Positions 1 to 7,771 of a stretch of DNA of 21,250 nucleotides are shown piece after piece (the first letter of the stretch is position 1; each line of letters begins with the position of its first letter). The stretch is taken from positions 1 through 21,250 of the forward strand of contig CAYLLO010000022.1 in the NCBI GenBank assembly GCA_964384805.1, written 5' to 3'. The position numbers and the translations under genes are program-made. The stretch is from HGM10611 sp964384805 (lineage in GTDB: Bacteria > Bacillota_I > Bacilli_A > ML615J-28 > CAG-313). The notes under the pieces are model-generated. The model made no database searches and was not told where the DNA came from. It worked only from the letters and a program-made list of their open reading frames with translations.

Positions 1-45
1 GGGTATTTTTTCTATCATAAGTCTTAGTATGTAGTTTCCTTATAA

Positions 46-73
46 ACAAAAAAAGTCCAATTATTTTGGACTT
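46..73 (-). terminator. Intrinsic terminator after spoIIQ
   Basis: An 8-bp perfect stem (AAGTCCAA at 53-60, TTGGACTT at 66-73) with a 5-base loop. On the minus strand it is followed directly by a run of seven T. It begins 2 bases after the spoIIQ stop codon, so it closes the uppS-to-spoIIQ gene run. Confidence 0.88.
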
Positions 74-75
74 CA

Positions 76-729
76 TTATAAATCGGTTGTTTTTTTATTA
101 ATTTGTTTTTCTGGATTTATATGTTTATTATTTTTCAATACTTGGAAATAAACATGATTTCCTGCTTCAGCATCAATTTCCGTTGTTCCACTAACACCAA
201 TTTTGTCCCCTTGGTTAACTTTTGTTCCTACCACAACCGTAACTTCACTCAAACCATAATAACAAGTTTTTAGATTATCACTATGTTCTAAAACAACGTA
301 ATTACCATATAACGGATTTTCTTTTACTTCAACAACCGTACCACTTAAAGATGCCAACACATCAAATACTGAATTATCTTTACTAGCATAAGATGTCCCA
401 ACACTTGTACGATAACTTGAGCCATATCTAATAAGCGCTTGTTCTTGTTCTTCTTTAGTACCGTTACGATCATAAAATTTACGAACTACACTATATTCCA
501 TATTTCCCGCAAAAGGAAGTGCTACTTTCTCTATTGTATCAGATGTCGCAGGTTCTTGTCTATCAGGTTCATTAGGAACAATTGGGGTATTACCATCATC
601 TGGATTTTCTTCCTCGTTACCACCTGTAATTCCTACGATTATTAAAGAAACAAATAAGAAAGCGAGGACACCCACAAAGAAGAAAAATTGAAATTTATTT
701 TCATTAATTTTTTTTACCCATTCTTTCAT
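76..729 (-). CDS. spoIIQ: SpoIIQ-like forespore membrane protein with degenerate M23 (LytM) domain
   Basis: 217 residues. A short cytoplasmic N-terminus and one membrane segment (about 14-36) precede an acidic, proline-rich linker (37-65) and a C-terminal LytM/M23-like domain (about 100-207). Similarity to SpoIIQ rests on the segment 81-134 (VVRKFYD, KEEQEQAL, FDVLASLSGTV) and on the length. In known spore formers SpoIIQ is made in the forespore and binds SpoIIIAH across the intermembrane space, holding engulfing membranes together. The M23 zinc site is broken: the H-x-G-x-D position reads S109-V-G-T-S113, and the H-x-H position reads H192-V-Y194. It should therefore be a scaffold rather than a peptidase, as in Bacillus; some clostridial homologues keep the histidine. 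The start ATG follows a strong GAGGTGAT at 734-741. It is last in the run after the DUF1146 gene. A generic inactive M23 protein is the alternative. Confidence 0.78.
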   Translation of the reverse strand: MKEWVKKINENKFQFFFFVGVLAFLFVSLIIVGITGGNEEENPDDGNTPIVPNEPDRQEPATSDTIEKVALPFAGNMEYSVVRKFYDRNGTKEEQEQALIRYGSSYRTSVGTSYASKDNSVFDVLASLSGTVVEVKENPLYGNYVVLEHSDNLKTCYYGLSEVTVVVGTKVNQGDKIGVSGTTEIDAEAGNHVYFQVLKNNKHINPEKQINKKTTDL

Positions 730-783
730 TGTATCACCTCGATTTTAGTATGATACAATTTTTTCTTTTTATACATTAATTTT

Positions 784-1005
784 CTATTTTATAATAATTT
801 GATAGATTGTTTCCATTAATTTAACAACTGAAGTAGCGAAAAGGAAACTTAGAATAAAAGACAATAATAAGTAAGTAAGTCTTATCTCAAAAACTTTACC
901 TTGCTTAAAGATTTTTTCCATATTAGTAGACATCAATAACTTTAAAAATAGAATTGTACTAATTAAAAAGAAAGCAAAATATAAAATATTAAATATTTGT
1001 TCCAT
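784..1005 (-). CDS. DUF1146 (YwzB-like) small integral membrane protein
   Basis: 73 residues, two hydrophobic segments (about 5-25 and 45-65) separated by a basic stretch (MEKIFKQGKVFEIRL). This is the typical layout and length of the DUF1146 family of conserved Firmicutes membrane proteins, whose function is unknown. The ATG lies 3 bases after the rseP stop and has only a weak ribosome binding site (TTGGTTAA), so translation is probably coupled to rseP. The spoIIQ gene follows 54 bases downstream with no terminator between. From memory, in Bacillus the family member ywzB also lies in the general neighbourhood of spoIIQ, which makes this pairing suggestive. Family assignment comes from pattern memory. 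Confidence 0.66.
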   Translation of the reverse strand: MEQIFNILYFAFFLISTILFLKLLMSTNMEKIFKQGKVFEIRLTYLLLSFILSFLFATSVVKLMETIYQIIIK

Positions 1006-1008
1006 ATT

Positions 1009-2655
1009 TTAACCAAATAATCTTAAAACGTCATTAAAAGCTACAAAAACAAATAATATCATTAATAAGATAAAACCTATTGAATGAACAATATTTTCCA
1101 CTTTAGAATTTGGTTTTTTATTAGTTACAGCCTCATATGCAATAAAGGCTAAACGTCCACCATCTAGGGCAGGAAGTGGTAATAAGTTTAATAATCCAAT
1201 ATTAACACTTAACATTCCAATCCAATTGAGTAATGAAATAAATATTTGTCCAAAAGCAATATTACCATTGGCATCTTTGACATTAATTAGTGATACAGTT
1301 GCATCTAAAATACCAATTGGTCCACTTAAATCATCAATACCAACACTTTTATCTGTAAATAATAAACCCAAAGTTTTAAATACTAATAAAGCAGATTCCC
1401 CAGTTTCTACAAACGGCATATATAAATTTTTTAATAAATTTCTTTGATATTCCGCCGTAAACTCAATTTGAACTTTTGATGGAACTACTCCATTATCAGC
1501 TAACGCCTTTAGACTAAACCCTTGAACTTCTTCAAGATTTTCAATAAGTTTTCCATTTCTCTTAACTACTACTTTATAACTAAAACTTTCTTGTGAAGCG
1601 TCACTATAAAAATACGCTAGAGCATCGCTACGATCTTTAAATTCATAACCATTAACACTGAATAAAATATCCCCCTGTTCGATTTCTGAAATATTCGAAT
1701 AATCAATCACTAAAGAATTATTATCGTTAATTGATCGTTCAAAGCATATACCTATTGTATTAATATAAGAATTAGGATAAGCAATAGTTGATATTATTTT
1801 ACCATCACGCTTGTACAAAACATTTACTTGTCCTTTGAAGTCTGGGTTTTCACCATTAGCGCATTTAAGTAAAGCAATTGAAATATCTTCCCATTTTGTA
1901 AAATACATATCATCTGTAATTTTACTTAAATCTTCTGTTCCGATATATAATATTTCATCGCCATCTCGAAGACCTGCATCATATGCTGGGGTATCAACTA
2001 CAATCCCATCAACAAATGTCGCATTTGGATCAGCATATCCTCGACAAAGACCTAAAATAAAGAAAACTAATATTGCTAAAACAAAATTCATTGCTGGTCC
2101 TGCAAAAACCGCTAAGAAACGTTTCCAAATACTTTTATTGACAAAATTTCTTTCATATGGTGCAATTTGATAAGTTTGTTTTTTAGGGAAAGCTACCTTG
2201 GCATCACGTGCTACAATAAAATGATATTCTGTATCTGTTTCATCTTTGACACAAATATATAACTCATCAGGATTCAAGTTTTCAGTTCCTATTAAATCAT
2301 TTTTAATAATACTATAAGTTTTTTCAGTAGTATTAAATTTTTTTTCATCAACTATAATTGTTGAAACTTGATTATTATCAAATATTAATTGACATTTATG
2401 GTAATCTTTTAAAATATCAGATTCAACTTCTTCTCCAGCCATACTAACAAAACCACCAATAGGAATTGCTCTAATTGAGTAAACTGTTTCTCCTTTTCTA
2501 AATTGATAAATTATCGGTCCCATTCCAATTGAAAATTCATAGCACATAATCCCTGCTCTTTTGGCCATAATAAAGTGACCACCTTCATGAAGAAGCACAA
2601 TTAGTCCTAAAATTAATATGAATACAATTATTCCTATAAAATAAGTCCAAAACAT
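1009..2655 (-). CDS. rseP: RseP/RasP site-2 intramembrane metalloprotease (M50)
   Basis: 548 residues. The zinc motif HEGGH (23-27) sits in the first membrane helix, and the second conserved motif NLLPLPALDGGR (490-501) supplies the third ligand Asp. Such enzymes cut membrane-embedded anti-sigma factors, signal peptides and cell division proteins within the membrane. Residues 72-165 form the loop after the first helix, with the family's IAPYERNF segment at 164-171. A second helix (about 185-205) is followed by a PDZ domain (about 216-295). Residues about 312-375 look like a second PDZ-type fold (DISEIEQGDILFSVNG-like pattern at 318-336), which would explain a length well above the roughly 420 residues of Bacillus RasP. 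The start ATG has AAAGGAGA just upstream. It lies 13 bases after dxr, in the usual uppS-cdsA-dxr-rseP order. Confidence 0.95.
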   Translation of the reverse strand: MFWTYFIGIIVFILILGLIVLLHEGGHFIMAKRAGIMCYEFSIGMGPIIYQFRKGETVYSIRAIPIGGFVSMAGEEVESDILKDYHKCQLIFDNNQVSTIIVDEKKFNTTEKTYSIIKNDLIGTENLNPDELYICVKDETDTEYHFIVARDAKVAFPKKQTYQIAPYERNFVNKSIWKRFLAVFAGPAMNFVLAILVFFILGLCRGYADPNATFVDGIVVDTPAYDAGLRDGDEILYIGTEDLSKITDDMYFTKWEDISIALLKCANGENPDFKGQVNVLYKRDGKIISTIAYPNSYINTIGICFERSINDNNSLVIDYSNISEIEQGDILFSVNGYEFKDRSDALAYFYSDASQESFSYKVVVKRNGKLIENLEEVQGFSLKALADNGVVPSKVQIEFTAEYQRNLLKNLYMPFVETGESALLVFKTLGLLFTDKSVGIDDLSGPIGILDATVSLINVKDANGNIAFGQIFISLLNWIGMLSVNIGLLNLLPLPALDGGRLAFIAYEAVTNKKPNSKVENIVHSIGFILLMILFVFVAFNDVLRLFG

Positions 2656-2668
2656 TTTTTTCTCCTTT

Positions 2669-3805
2669 TTAAATTATTTTTCTTTTTACTAATTCATCTA
2701 CTTTTAATATATTTTCTAAATTATATGTTAGATGACCATATAATTCATCAGTTTTATTTATCTCTTCCTCAATTCGTATCACTATTTGTTCAAAAGTGAT
2801 TTTTCCTTTTATAAATAATTCAACTAACTTTTCATTACTAGCATTAAAAACTACAGGATAAAATTTACCTTTTTCTAGCACTTTTTTTACTACTTCCATT
2901 ATTCTAAAACGCTTATTATCCATTGGCATAAAATGTAATGAACCTATTTTACTTAGATCTAAAGGTTCAGTTACCAAATTATTAACATGATTAGGATAGT
3001 TTAGGGCATATTGAATTGGTAACCGCATATCACTAACTCCCATTTGAGCCAAAATAGAGTAATCATTAAACTCTACCATAGAGTGTACAATACTTTCAGG
3101 GTGAATAATTGTTGTAATTTGTTCTAAACGTAAATTAAATAAATGATATGCTTCTATCATCTCAAATGCTTTATTAACCATTGTTGCTGAATCAATTGTA
3201 ATTTTAGCTCCCATTTTCCAAGTAGGATGATTCAAGGCTTCTTCAACAGTTACCTCTTTTAATTCTTCTAATGTTTTGTTAAATAAAGCTCCACCACTTG
3301 CGGTAATAATAACTTTATTTACTTGCTTTTTATTTTGAACATTTAGAATTTGAAAAATAGCTGAATGTTCACTATCAATAGGAACAATCTTTACATTGTT
3401 TTGATTTGCTAAATCCATCACCAATGTTCCAGCCATTACCAATGTTTCTTTATTAGCTAATAAAACGTTTCTTTTAGCTTCTATTGCTTTAATAGTTGGT
3501 AATAATCCTATAGCTCCAACTAATGCATTTATGACACACGGATTATCGCATAAGTATGTCGCTACAGAATTAATATCAGTTGTAAATTTTGTATCTATAA
3601 ATTCTTTTTTTAAACAATTAATATGTTCTGCAATCGGACTAGCTACTAACTCAGGCGAAAATTCTTTTATTATTTTTTTGGCTTCTTCTATATTATTACA
3701 AAAAGAGAAAGCTTTTAAACAATATTTATCATTATTAGCCTTAATAAGCTCTAAAGTACTTTTACCAATAGACCCCGTTGCTCCAAGTAAACAAATATTT
3801 TTCAT
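2669..3805 (-). CDS. dxr: 1-deoxy-D-xylulose-5-phosphate reductoisomerase
   Basis: 378 residues, the usual length. It converts 1-deoxy-D-xylulose 5-phosphate to 2-C-methyl-D-erythritol 4-phosphate with NADPH, the committed step of the MEP isoprenoid pathway. The NADPH-binding loop is GATGSIG (8-14). Metal ligands are Asp144 and Glu146 in PIDSEH and Glu218 in EMIEAYHLF; the flexible loop HPTWKMG is at 193-199. The start is ATG at 3803-3805, overlapping the cdsA stop by one base (TGATG); the TTG one codon upstream is not needed. The ribosome binding site is a weak TGGGGT, which fits translational coupling to cdsA. Its product feeds UppS, encoded two genes upstream, so the run makes both isoprenoid precursor and lipid carrier. 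Confidence 0.97.
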   Translation of the reverse strand: MKNICLLGATGSIGKSTLELIKANNDKYCLKAFSFCNNIEEAKKIIKEFSPELVASPIAEHINCLKKEFIDTKFTTDINSVATYLCDNPCVINALVGAIGLLPTIKAIEAKRNVLLANKETLVMAGTLVMDLANQNNVKIVPIDSEHSAIFQILNVQNKKQVNKVIITASGGALFNKTLEELKEVTVEEALNHPTWKMGAKITIDSATMVNKAFEMIEAYHLFNLRLEQITTIIHPESIVHSMVEFNDYSILAQMGVSDMRLPIQYALNYPNHVNNLVTEPLDLSKIGSLHFMPMDNKRFRIMEVVKKVLEKGKFYPVVFNASNEKLVELFIKGKITFEQIVIRIEEEINKTDELYGHLTYNLENILKVDELVKRKII

Positions 3806-4635
3806 CAAATTACCCCAATTAAATAACAGATAAGATACATAACCATTGAAGCAATTAAGGTGCTATCAAAACGATCCAATATACCTCCATGTCCTGGGAA
3901 AATTTTTCCAAAATCTTTAATCTCATAAGCACGTTTAATTCTTGAGGCAACTAAATCTCCGATTTGTCCAATAATTGCTAGGACTAAAGTAATAAGTATA
4001 ACACTTAAAACTTCAAATAACAAACTTAAAGTTGATATCGTCTCTAAAATTGTTATATTAAAAACTTTTGAAATAATGAAATATAAGGCACATCCGCATC
4101 CCATTCCAAATATAGTACCTAAAATTGCTCCTTCAATAGTTTTTTTAGGACTAATTGTAGGACATAATTTATGTTTTCCAAAAAAATATCCAAACATATA
4201 ACCACCTACATCGGTAAGCATTACCGTTACAAGGACTAAAACTACAATCCATAAATTAAGATTTCGCAAATACAAAACCAATAAAGGTAGACATCCACCA
4301 TAAATATAACTAAAAATAAGTTTCATTGAAATACTTGGTGTAATATGTCTATTAATGACCATCGCAATTAAAAATAATAAGATCCCCATCACAATAGCTG
4401 GGATAATCAAACTAGAATCAAAATAACCAAAAAAAATAGTTATTGCACTCCATATAGGCATCGTATATTTTAATGATTTAAAGATCATTTCTTTTTTTGC
4501 AAACATCGCAAGTAATTCATGATTAGCCATATAAGCAATAAAAGCTACAAGCAAAGCAAAGTACCAATTACCTAAAATGAGCAACGGAACAAGTACTGCT
4601 ATTAGGATTAATCCTGTTAATGTACGTTTAAGCAT
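3805..4635 (-). CDS. cdsA: Phosphatidate cytidylyltransferase (CDP-diglyceride synthase)
   Basis: 276 residues from the start chosen here. A polytopic membrane enzyme that makes CDP-diacylglycerol from CTP and phosphatidic acid, the branch point to phosphatidylglycerol, which LtaS uses for lipoteichoic acid. The protein is mostly hydrophobic helices and carries the complete family signature near the C-terminus (231-257): S-x-I-K-R, then K-D-F-G-K, then HGG and DRFD. The start is ATG at 4633-4635, preceded by the ribosome binding site ATAGGTGA. The GTG three codons upstream (4642-4644) lies inside that ribosome binding site and is probably not the start. It overlaps the uppS end by 8 bases and the dxr start by one base, so the three genes are translationally linked. 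Confidence 0.96.
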   Translation of the reverse strand: MLKRTLTGLILIAVLVPLLILGNWYFALLVAFIAYMANHELLAMFAKKEMIFKSLKYTMPIWSAITIFFGYFDSSLIIPAIVMGILLFLIAMVINRHITPSISMKLIFSYIYGGCLPLLVLYLRNLNLWIVVLVLVTVMLTDVGGYMFGYFFGKHKLCPTISPKKTIEGAILGTIFGMGCGCALYFIISKVFNITILETISTLSLLFEVLSVILITLVLAIIGQIGDLVASRIKRAYEIKDFGKIFPGHGGILDRFDSTLIASMVMYLICYLIGVI

Positions 4636-5398
4636 CTCTTTCACCTATCTTTCCAAATCTTCTAGAACGTTTTTGATACTCTTCAAGAGCATCATATAAA
4701 GCTTTACGATTAAAATCAGGCCAATAAATTTTAGGAAAATACATTTCTGCATAAGATATTTGCCATAATAAAAAATTACTGATCCTCATTTCTCCACTAG
4801 TTCTAATCAATAAATCAACTGGTGGTAAGTTTTTAGTATATAAATATTGTTCAAATAATTGTTCATTGATATCTTCAATTGCTATATCATTATTTTTAAT
4901 TAATTTACAAATATTTTTAGTAGCATTAATAATTTCCTTTTGACTTCCGTAATTGAAAGCTATACAAAGCGTAAAATCCTCATTATTGTTACCTAAAGAA
5001 TTAAGTTCTTTAATTTTATGAGTTAAATCTGGTCGAATCATTGGTTCTTCTCCAATAATTTTAACATTATATCCTAAATTTTTGACATTTTTTATCATTT
5101 TATCATAAATTTTTATTGCTTCATTAATAATAAAATCAACTTCTTCAGTAGGTCGATCCCAATTTTCGGTACTAAACGTAAAAATTGTCAAAGTTTGAAT
5201 ACCCAAACGTTTTACTTCGGGAATAATTGCCTCAATTCTTTTAATACCTTGAGCATGTCCCATTATTCTAGGTAATCCCCTTTTTTTAGCCCAACGTCCA
5301 TTGCCATCTAAAATAATTCCAATATGTTTAGGAAGTGATTTTTGAATAATATTATTATAACGCTTTTCTAATTTTTTCTCTCTACTGAGATCAAACAT
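4628..5398 (-). CDS. uppS: Undecaprenyl diphosphate synthase
   Basis: 256 residues. This cis-prenyltransferase extends farnesyl diphosphate with isopentenyl units to the C55 lipid carrier used for peptidoglycan and teichoic acid. The active-site motif DGNGRW begins at Asp31 after HIGIIL; the second signature RTSGE-x-R-x-SNFLLWQ starts at 199, with the conserved YAE following. The start is ATG at 5396-5398 with AAGGTGAT ending 5 bases upstream. The GTG at 5405-5407 is part of that ribosome binding site. It is the first gene after a terminator that follows frr, with promoter-like sequence in the 160-base gap, so this run probably has its own transcription start. Confidence 0.96.
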   Translation of the reverse strand: MFDLSREKKLEKRYNNIIQKSLPKHIGIILDGNGRWAKKRGLPRIMGHAQGIKRIEAIIPEVKRLGIQTLTIFTFSTENWDRPTEEVDFIINEAIKIYDKMIKNVKNLGYNVKIIGEEPMIRPDLTHKIKELNSLGNNNEDFTLCIAFNYGSQKEIINATKNICKLIKNNDIAIEDINEQLFEQYLYTKNLPPVDLLIRTSGEMRISNFLLWQISYAEMYFPKIYWPDFNRKALYDALEEYQKRSRRFGKIGERDA

Positions 5399-5415
5399 TT
5401 TTATCACCTTATACC

Positions 5416-5444
5416 ATTATACTATAAAATTCTTTTTTTTCCAA
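5416..5444 (-). promoter_or_regulatory. Putative promoter(s) for uppS
   Basis: On the minus strand, TTGGAA (5439-5444) and TATAAT (5416-5421) are separated by 17 bases. Transcription would start almost on the ribosome binding site, giving a near-leaderless mRNA, so a second TATAAT at 5453-5458 with a weak TTAAAA 17 bases upstream is an alternative. Both lie downstream of the frr terminator. The region is AT-rich and chance matches are likely. Confidence 0.45.
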
Positions 5445-5522
5445 AAAAAGTGATTATATCTTTATAAATATTTATTTTTAATAATTTCTCAACTTTAATA
5501 TATGCTTGAATATTTAAAAATA

Positions 5523-5556
5523 TAATTAAAAAACGCTGTGCTACCACAACGTTTTT
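5523..5556 (-). terminator. Intrinsic terminator after frr
   Basis: A 12-bp stem (5529-5540 with 5545-5556, including one G-U pair in RNA) and a 4-base loop, followed on the minus strand by TTTTTTAATT. It starts 5 bases after the frr stop codon. It separates the rpsB-tsf-pyrH-frr unit from uppS. Confidence 0.85.
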
Positions 5557-5561
5557 ACTTA

Positions 5562-6119
5562 TTAAAATGACATAATAGCTTGTTCTTTTTCTTTTGCTAA
5601 ATTATCAATATTAGTAATATACTTATCAGTTAATTTTTGAACTTCATCACTATATCTTTTTAATTCATCTTCAGAAATCAAACTATCTTTTTCTAATTTT
5701 TTAAGTGGTTCTAAAATATCTCTTCTAATATTACGAATTGCTACTTTATTATTTTCCGCAATTTTTTTAACATCTTTGGTTAAATTTCTTCTAACTTCTT
5801 CAGTTAGTGGCGGAACTGGAATTCTAATTACATCTCCATCGTTAATTGGGTTAAACCCTAAATCAGCAGTTAAAATAGCTTTTTCAAGATTTTTTAAAAC
5901 ACTTTTGTCATAAGGTTTAATCATAATTGTTTGGGCATCAGGAACAGAAATAGTTCCTACTTGAATAAGTGGTGTCATCATTCCCCAATATTCTACTTGA
6001 ACATTATTTAAAATACTAGGATTGGCTTTACCTGTGCGAATCATTGAAAATTCTTTTTGAAGTGATTCGATAGTTTTAAGCATCTTTTCTTCGCCTTGTT
6101 TAATAATTTGTTTTGGCAT
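5562..6119 (-). CDS. frr: Ribosome recycling factor
   Basis: 185 residues, the family length. With EF-G it splits the post-termination ribosome. Recognised from the N-terminal helix with EFSMIRTGKANPSIL (about 24-38), the beta domain with VEYWG and VPDAQTIMIKPYD (about 43-75), the IPVPPLTEEVRRNL stretch (about 101-114) and the charged C-terminal helices. The ATG follows AGGAGG at a spacing of 9 bases; that site lies in the 13-base gap after pyrH. Last gene before a strong terminator. The pyrH-frr pairing is near universal in bacteria. Confidence 0.97.
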   Translation of the reverse strand: MPKQIIKQGEEKMLKTIESLQKEFSMIRTGKANPSILNNVQVEYWGMMTPLIQVGTISVPDAQTIMIKPYDKSVLKNLEKAILTADLGFNPINDGDVIRIPVPPLTEEVRRNLTKDVKKIAENNKVAIRNIRRDILEPLKKLEKDSLISEDELKRYSDEVQKLTDKYITNIDNLAKEKEQAIMSF

Positions 6120-6132
6120 TAATTATTTCCTC

Positions 6133-6834
6133 CTATTTAGTAATTAAGGTTCCAATTTCGGGATGGTTGATTGCTTTGGCAATATTGCCACTAACATTCA
6201 TATCAAACACTATAATATTAATATTATTTTCACTACATAAGGTTGCCGCAGTAGAATCCATAACTTTTAAATGTTTATTAGTTATTTCATCAAAAGTCAT
6301 TGTATGATATTTTTTAGCTTGTGAATTAGTTCTAGGGTCATCATCGTATACTCCATCGGTTCCATTTTTAGCCATTAAAATAATATCAGCATCAATTTCA
6401 GCTGCTCTTAGAGCTGAAGTAGTATCCGTTGAAAAAAATGGATGTCCTGTCCCACCTGCAAATATTACAATTTCTCCTCGGCTCAAACTCTCTATTGCAT
6501 TACGACGAACATATGGTTCTACAACACTTGTAACATGAAGTGCAGACATTATTCTTGTCGTAATTCCTAAAGATTCAAGAGCATTTCCTAAAGCAAGAGA
6601 ATTTAAAATTGTTCCAAGCATTCCCATATAATCAGCATTAGCTCTTTCCATACCATTTTCTTTGGCATCTCGTCCTCGCCATATATTTCCAGCACCCACA
6701 ACGATTCCAATTTCAACTTGTTGATCGTATAAATCTTTAACTTCTTTAGCAATTTTTTTGACATTTTCAGCAGAAATACCTACTCCATTTAAAGATAAGG
6801 ACTCCCCACTAAGTTTAAGAATTACACGCTTCAT
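6133..6834 (-). CDS. pyrH: UMP kinase
   Basis: 233 residues. It phosphorylates UMP to UDP, and in Gram-positive bacteria is usually GTP-activated and UTP-inhibited. It belongs to the amino-acid-kinase fold: phosphate-binding KLSGES at 7-12, glycine-rich GAGN at 47-50, ADYMGMLGT starting at 67, and the Asp-rich nucleotide region GTDGVYDDDPR in the second half. A clean AAGGAG lies upstream of the ATG. The gene lies 23 bases after tsf and 13 before frr. Confidence 0.97.
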   Translation of the reverse strand: MKRVILKLSGESLSLNGVGISAENVKKIAKEVKDLYDQQVEIGIVVGAGNIWRGRDAKENGMERANADYMGMLGTILNSLALGNALESLGITTRIMSALHVTSVVEPYVRRNAIESLSRGEIVIFAGGTGHPFFSTDTTSALRAAEIDADIILMAKNGTDGVYDDDPRTNSQAKKYHTMTFDEITNKHLKVMDSTAATLCSENNINIIVFDMNVSGNIAKAINHPEIGTLITK

Positions 6835-6857
6835 AATTTACTCCTTACTGTGAATAA

Positions 6858-7745
6858 TTATTGTAATTTTTGTTGTGCTGCAGCAGCTTGAGCAGCTACC
6901 TCAGCAGCAAAGTCATCATTTCTTTTTTCCATACCTTCACCAACTTCATAGCGAACAAATGATATCATAGCGCTATGTTTGTTAGCTAAGTGTTGTTCTA
7001 CAGTCACACTTGAATCTTTAACGAACGCTTGATCTAATAAACATACTTCTTTTAATTGTTTATTTACTTTACCTTCAATAATTTTAACAAGTGCAGCTTC
7101 TGGTTTTCCAACTAATTTTTCATCATTTTTAGCAAGTTCCATTTGAACATGAGTTTCTTTTTCAATGTATTCAGCAGGTACATCTTTTTTAGAAATATAT
7201 AAAGGAGCAAGTGCAGTAATATGCATACTCAAATCCTTTGCAAGCTCAGCGTCATTTCCTTCAACCACACAAACAGTAACTTTCTTACCACCCATATGTT
7301 TATAAGAACCAAAAGTTTGAGAATCAGTTTTAGTTACTAATTCTACACGACGTAAACTAATTTTTTCTCCGATTGTTGCAGTTGCATCAACAATTAATTT
7401 TTCTCCTCCATTTGCTAAAACTTCTGCAGCACTTTTACAATTATATTTAACACAAATTGCTCCAATTTCTGCAATTAAAGCTATAAACTTTTCATTTTTA
7501 GCAACAAAGTCAGTTTCAGAGTTTAATTCAAATAAATAAGCATTATTTCCATCAATAACAATTTCACATAAACCTTCTGCAGCGATACGACTTGTTTTCT
7601 TTGCAGCTTTGGCAATACCCTTTTCACGCAACCAATCAACGGCAGCATCTAAATTTCCATTTGTTTCTTGTAAAGCTTTTTTGCAGTCCATCATCCCTGC
7701 GCCTGTTTTTTCTCTTAATTCTTTAACTAAAGATGCAGTAATCAT
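6858..7745 (-). CDS. tsf: Elongation factor Ts
   Basis: 295 residues, as in Bacillus. It is the nucleotide exchange factor for EF-Tu. The N-terminal UBA-like domain carries LVKELREKTGAGMMDCKKAL (6-25), and the core motif TDFVAKN is at 78-84, which inserts beside the EF-Tu nucleotide site. The C-terminus ends in an alanine/glutamine-rich tail. AAAGGAGA lies upstream of the ATG. Directly downstream of rpsB, the near-universal arrangement. Confidence 0.97.
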   Translation of the reverse strand: MITASLVKELREKTGAGMMDCKKALQETNGNLDAAVDWLREKGIAKAAKKTSRIAAEGLCEIVIDGNNAYLFELNSETDFVAKNEKFIALIAEIGAICVKYNCKSAAEVLANGGEKLIVDATATIGEKISLRRVELVTKTDSQTFGSYKHMGGKKVTVCVVEGNDAELAKDLSMHITALAPLYISKKDVPAEYIEKETHVQMELAKNDEKLVGKPEAALVKIIEGKVNKQLKEVCLLDQAFVKDSSVTVEQHLANKHSAMISFVRYEVGEGMEKRNDDFAAEVAAQAAAAQQKLQ

Positions 7746-7771
7746 TTATATTTCTCCTTTGTCTTAACTAA

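Noticed and set aside
742..783. Possible SigF promoter for spoIIQ (GTATA followed by an AT-rich stretch)
   Set aside because: A GTATA -35 is present but no downstream element fits the SigF -10 pattern at the right spacing.
1226..1447. Plus-strand open frame inside rseP, with similar plus-strand frames at 439-645, 1811-2170, 3531-3833, 6113-6307, 7869-8054, 10265-10474, 12633-12845, 13621-13839, 13957-14316, 16244-16426 and 17872-18135
   Set aside because: Each is antisense to a well-supported gene, shows no family motif and has no convincing ribosome binding site.
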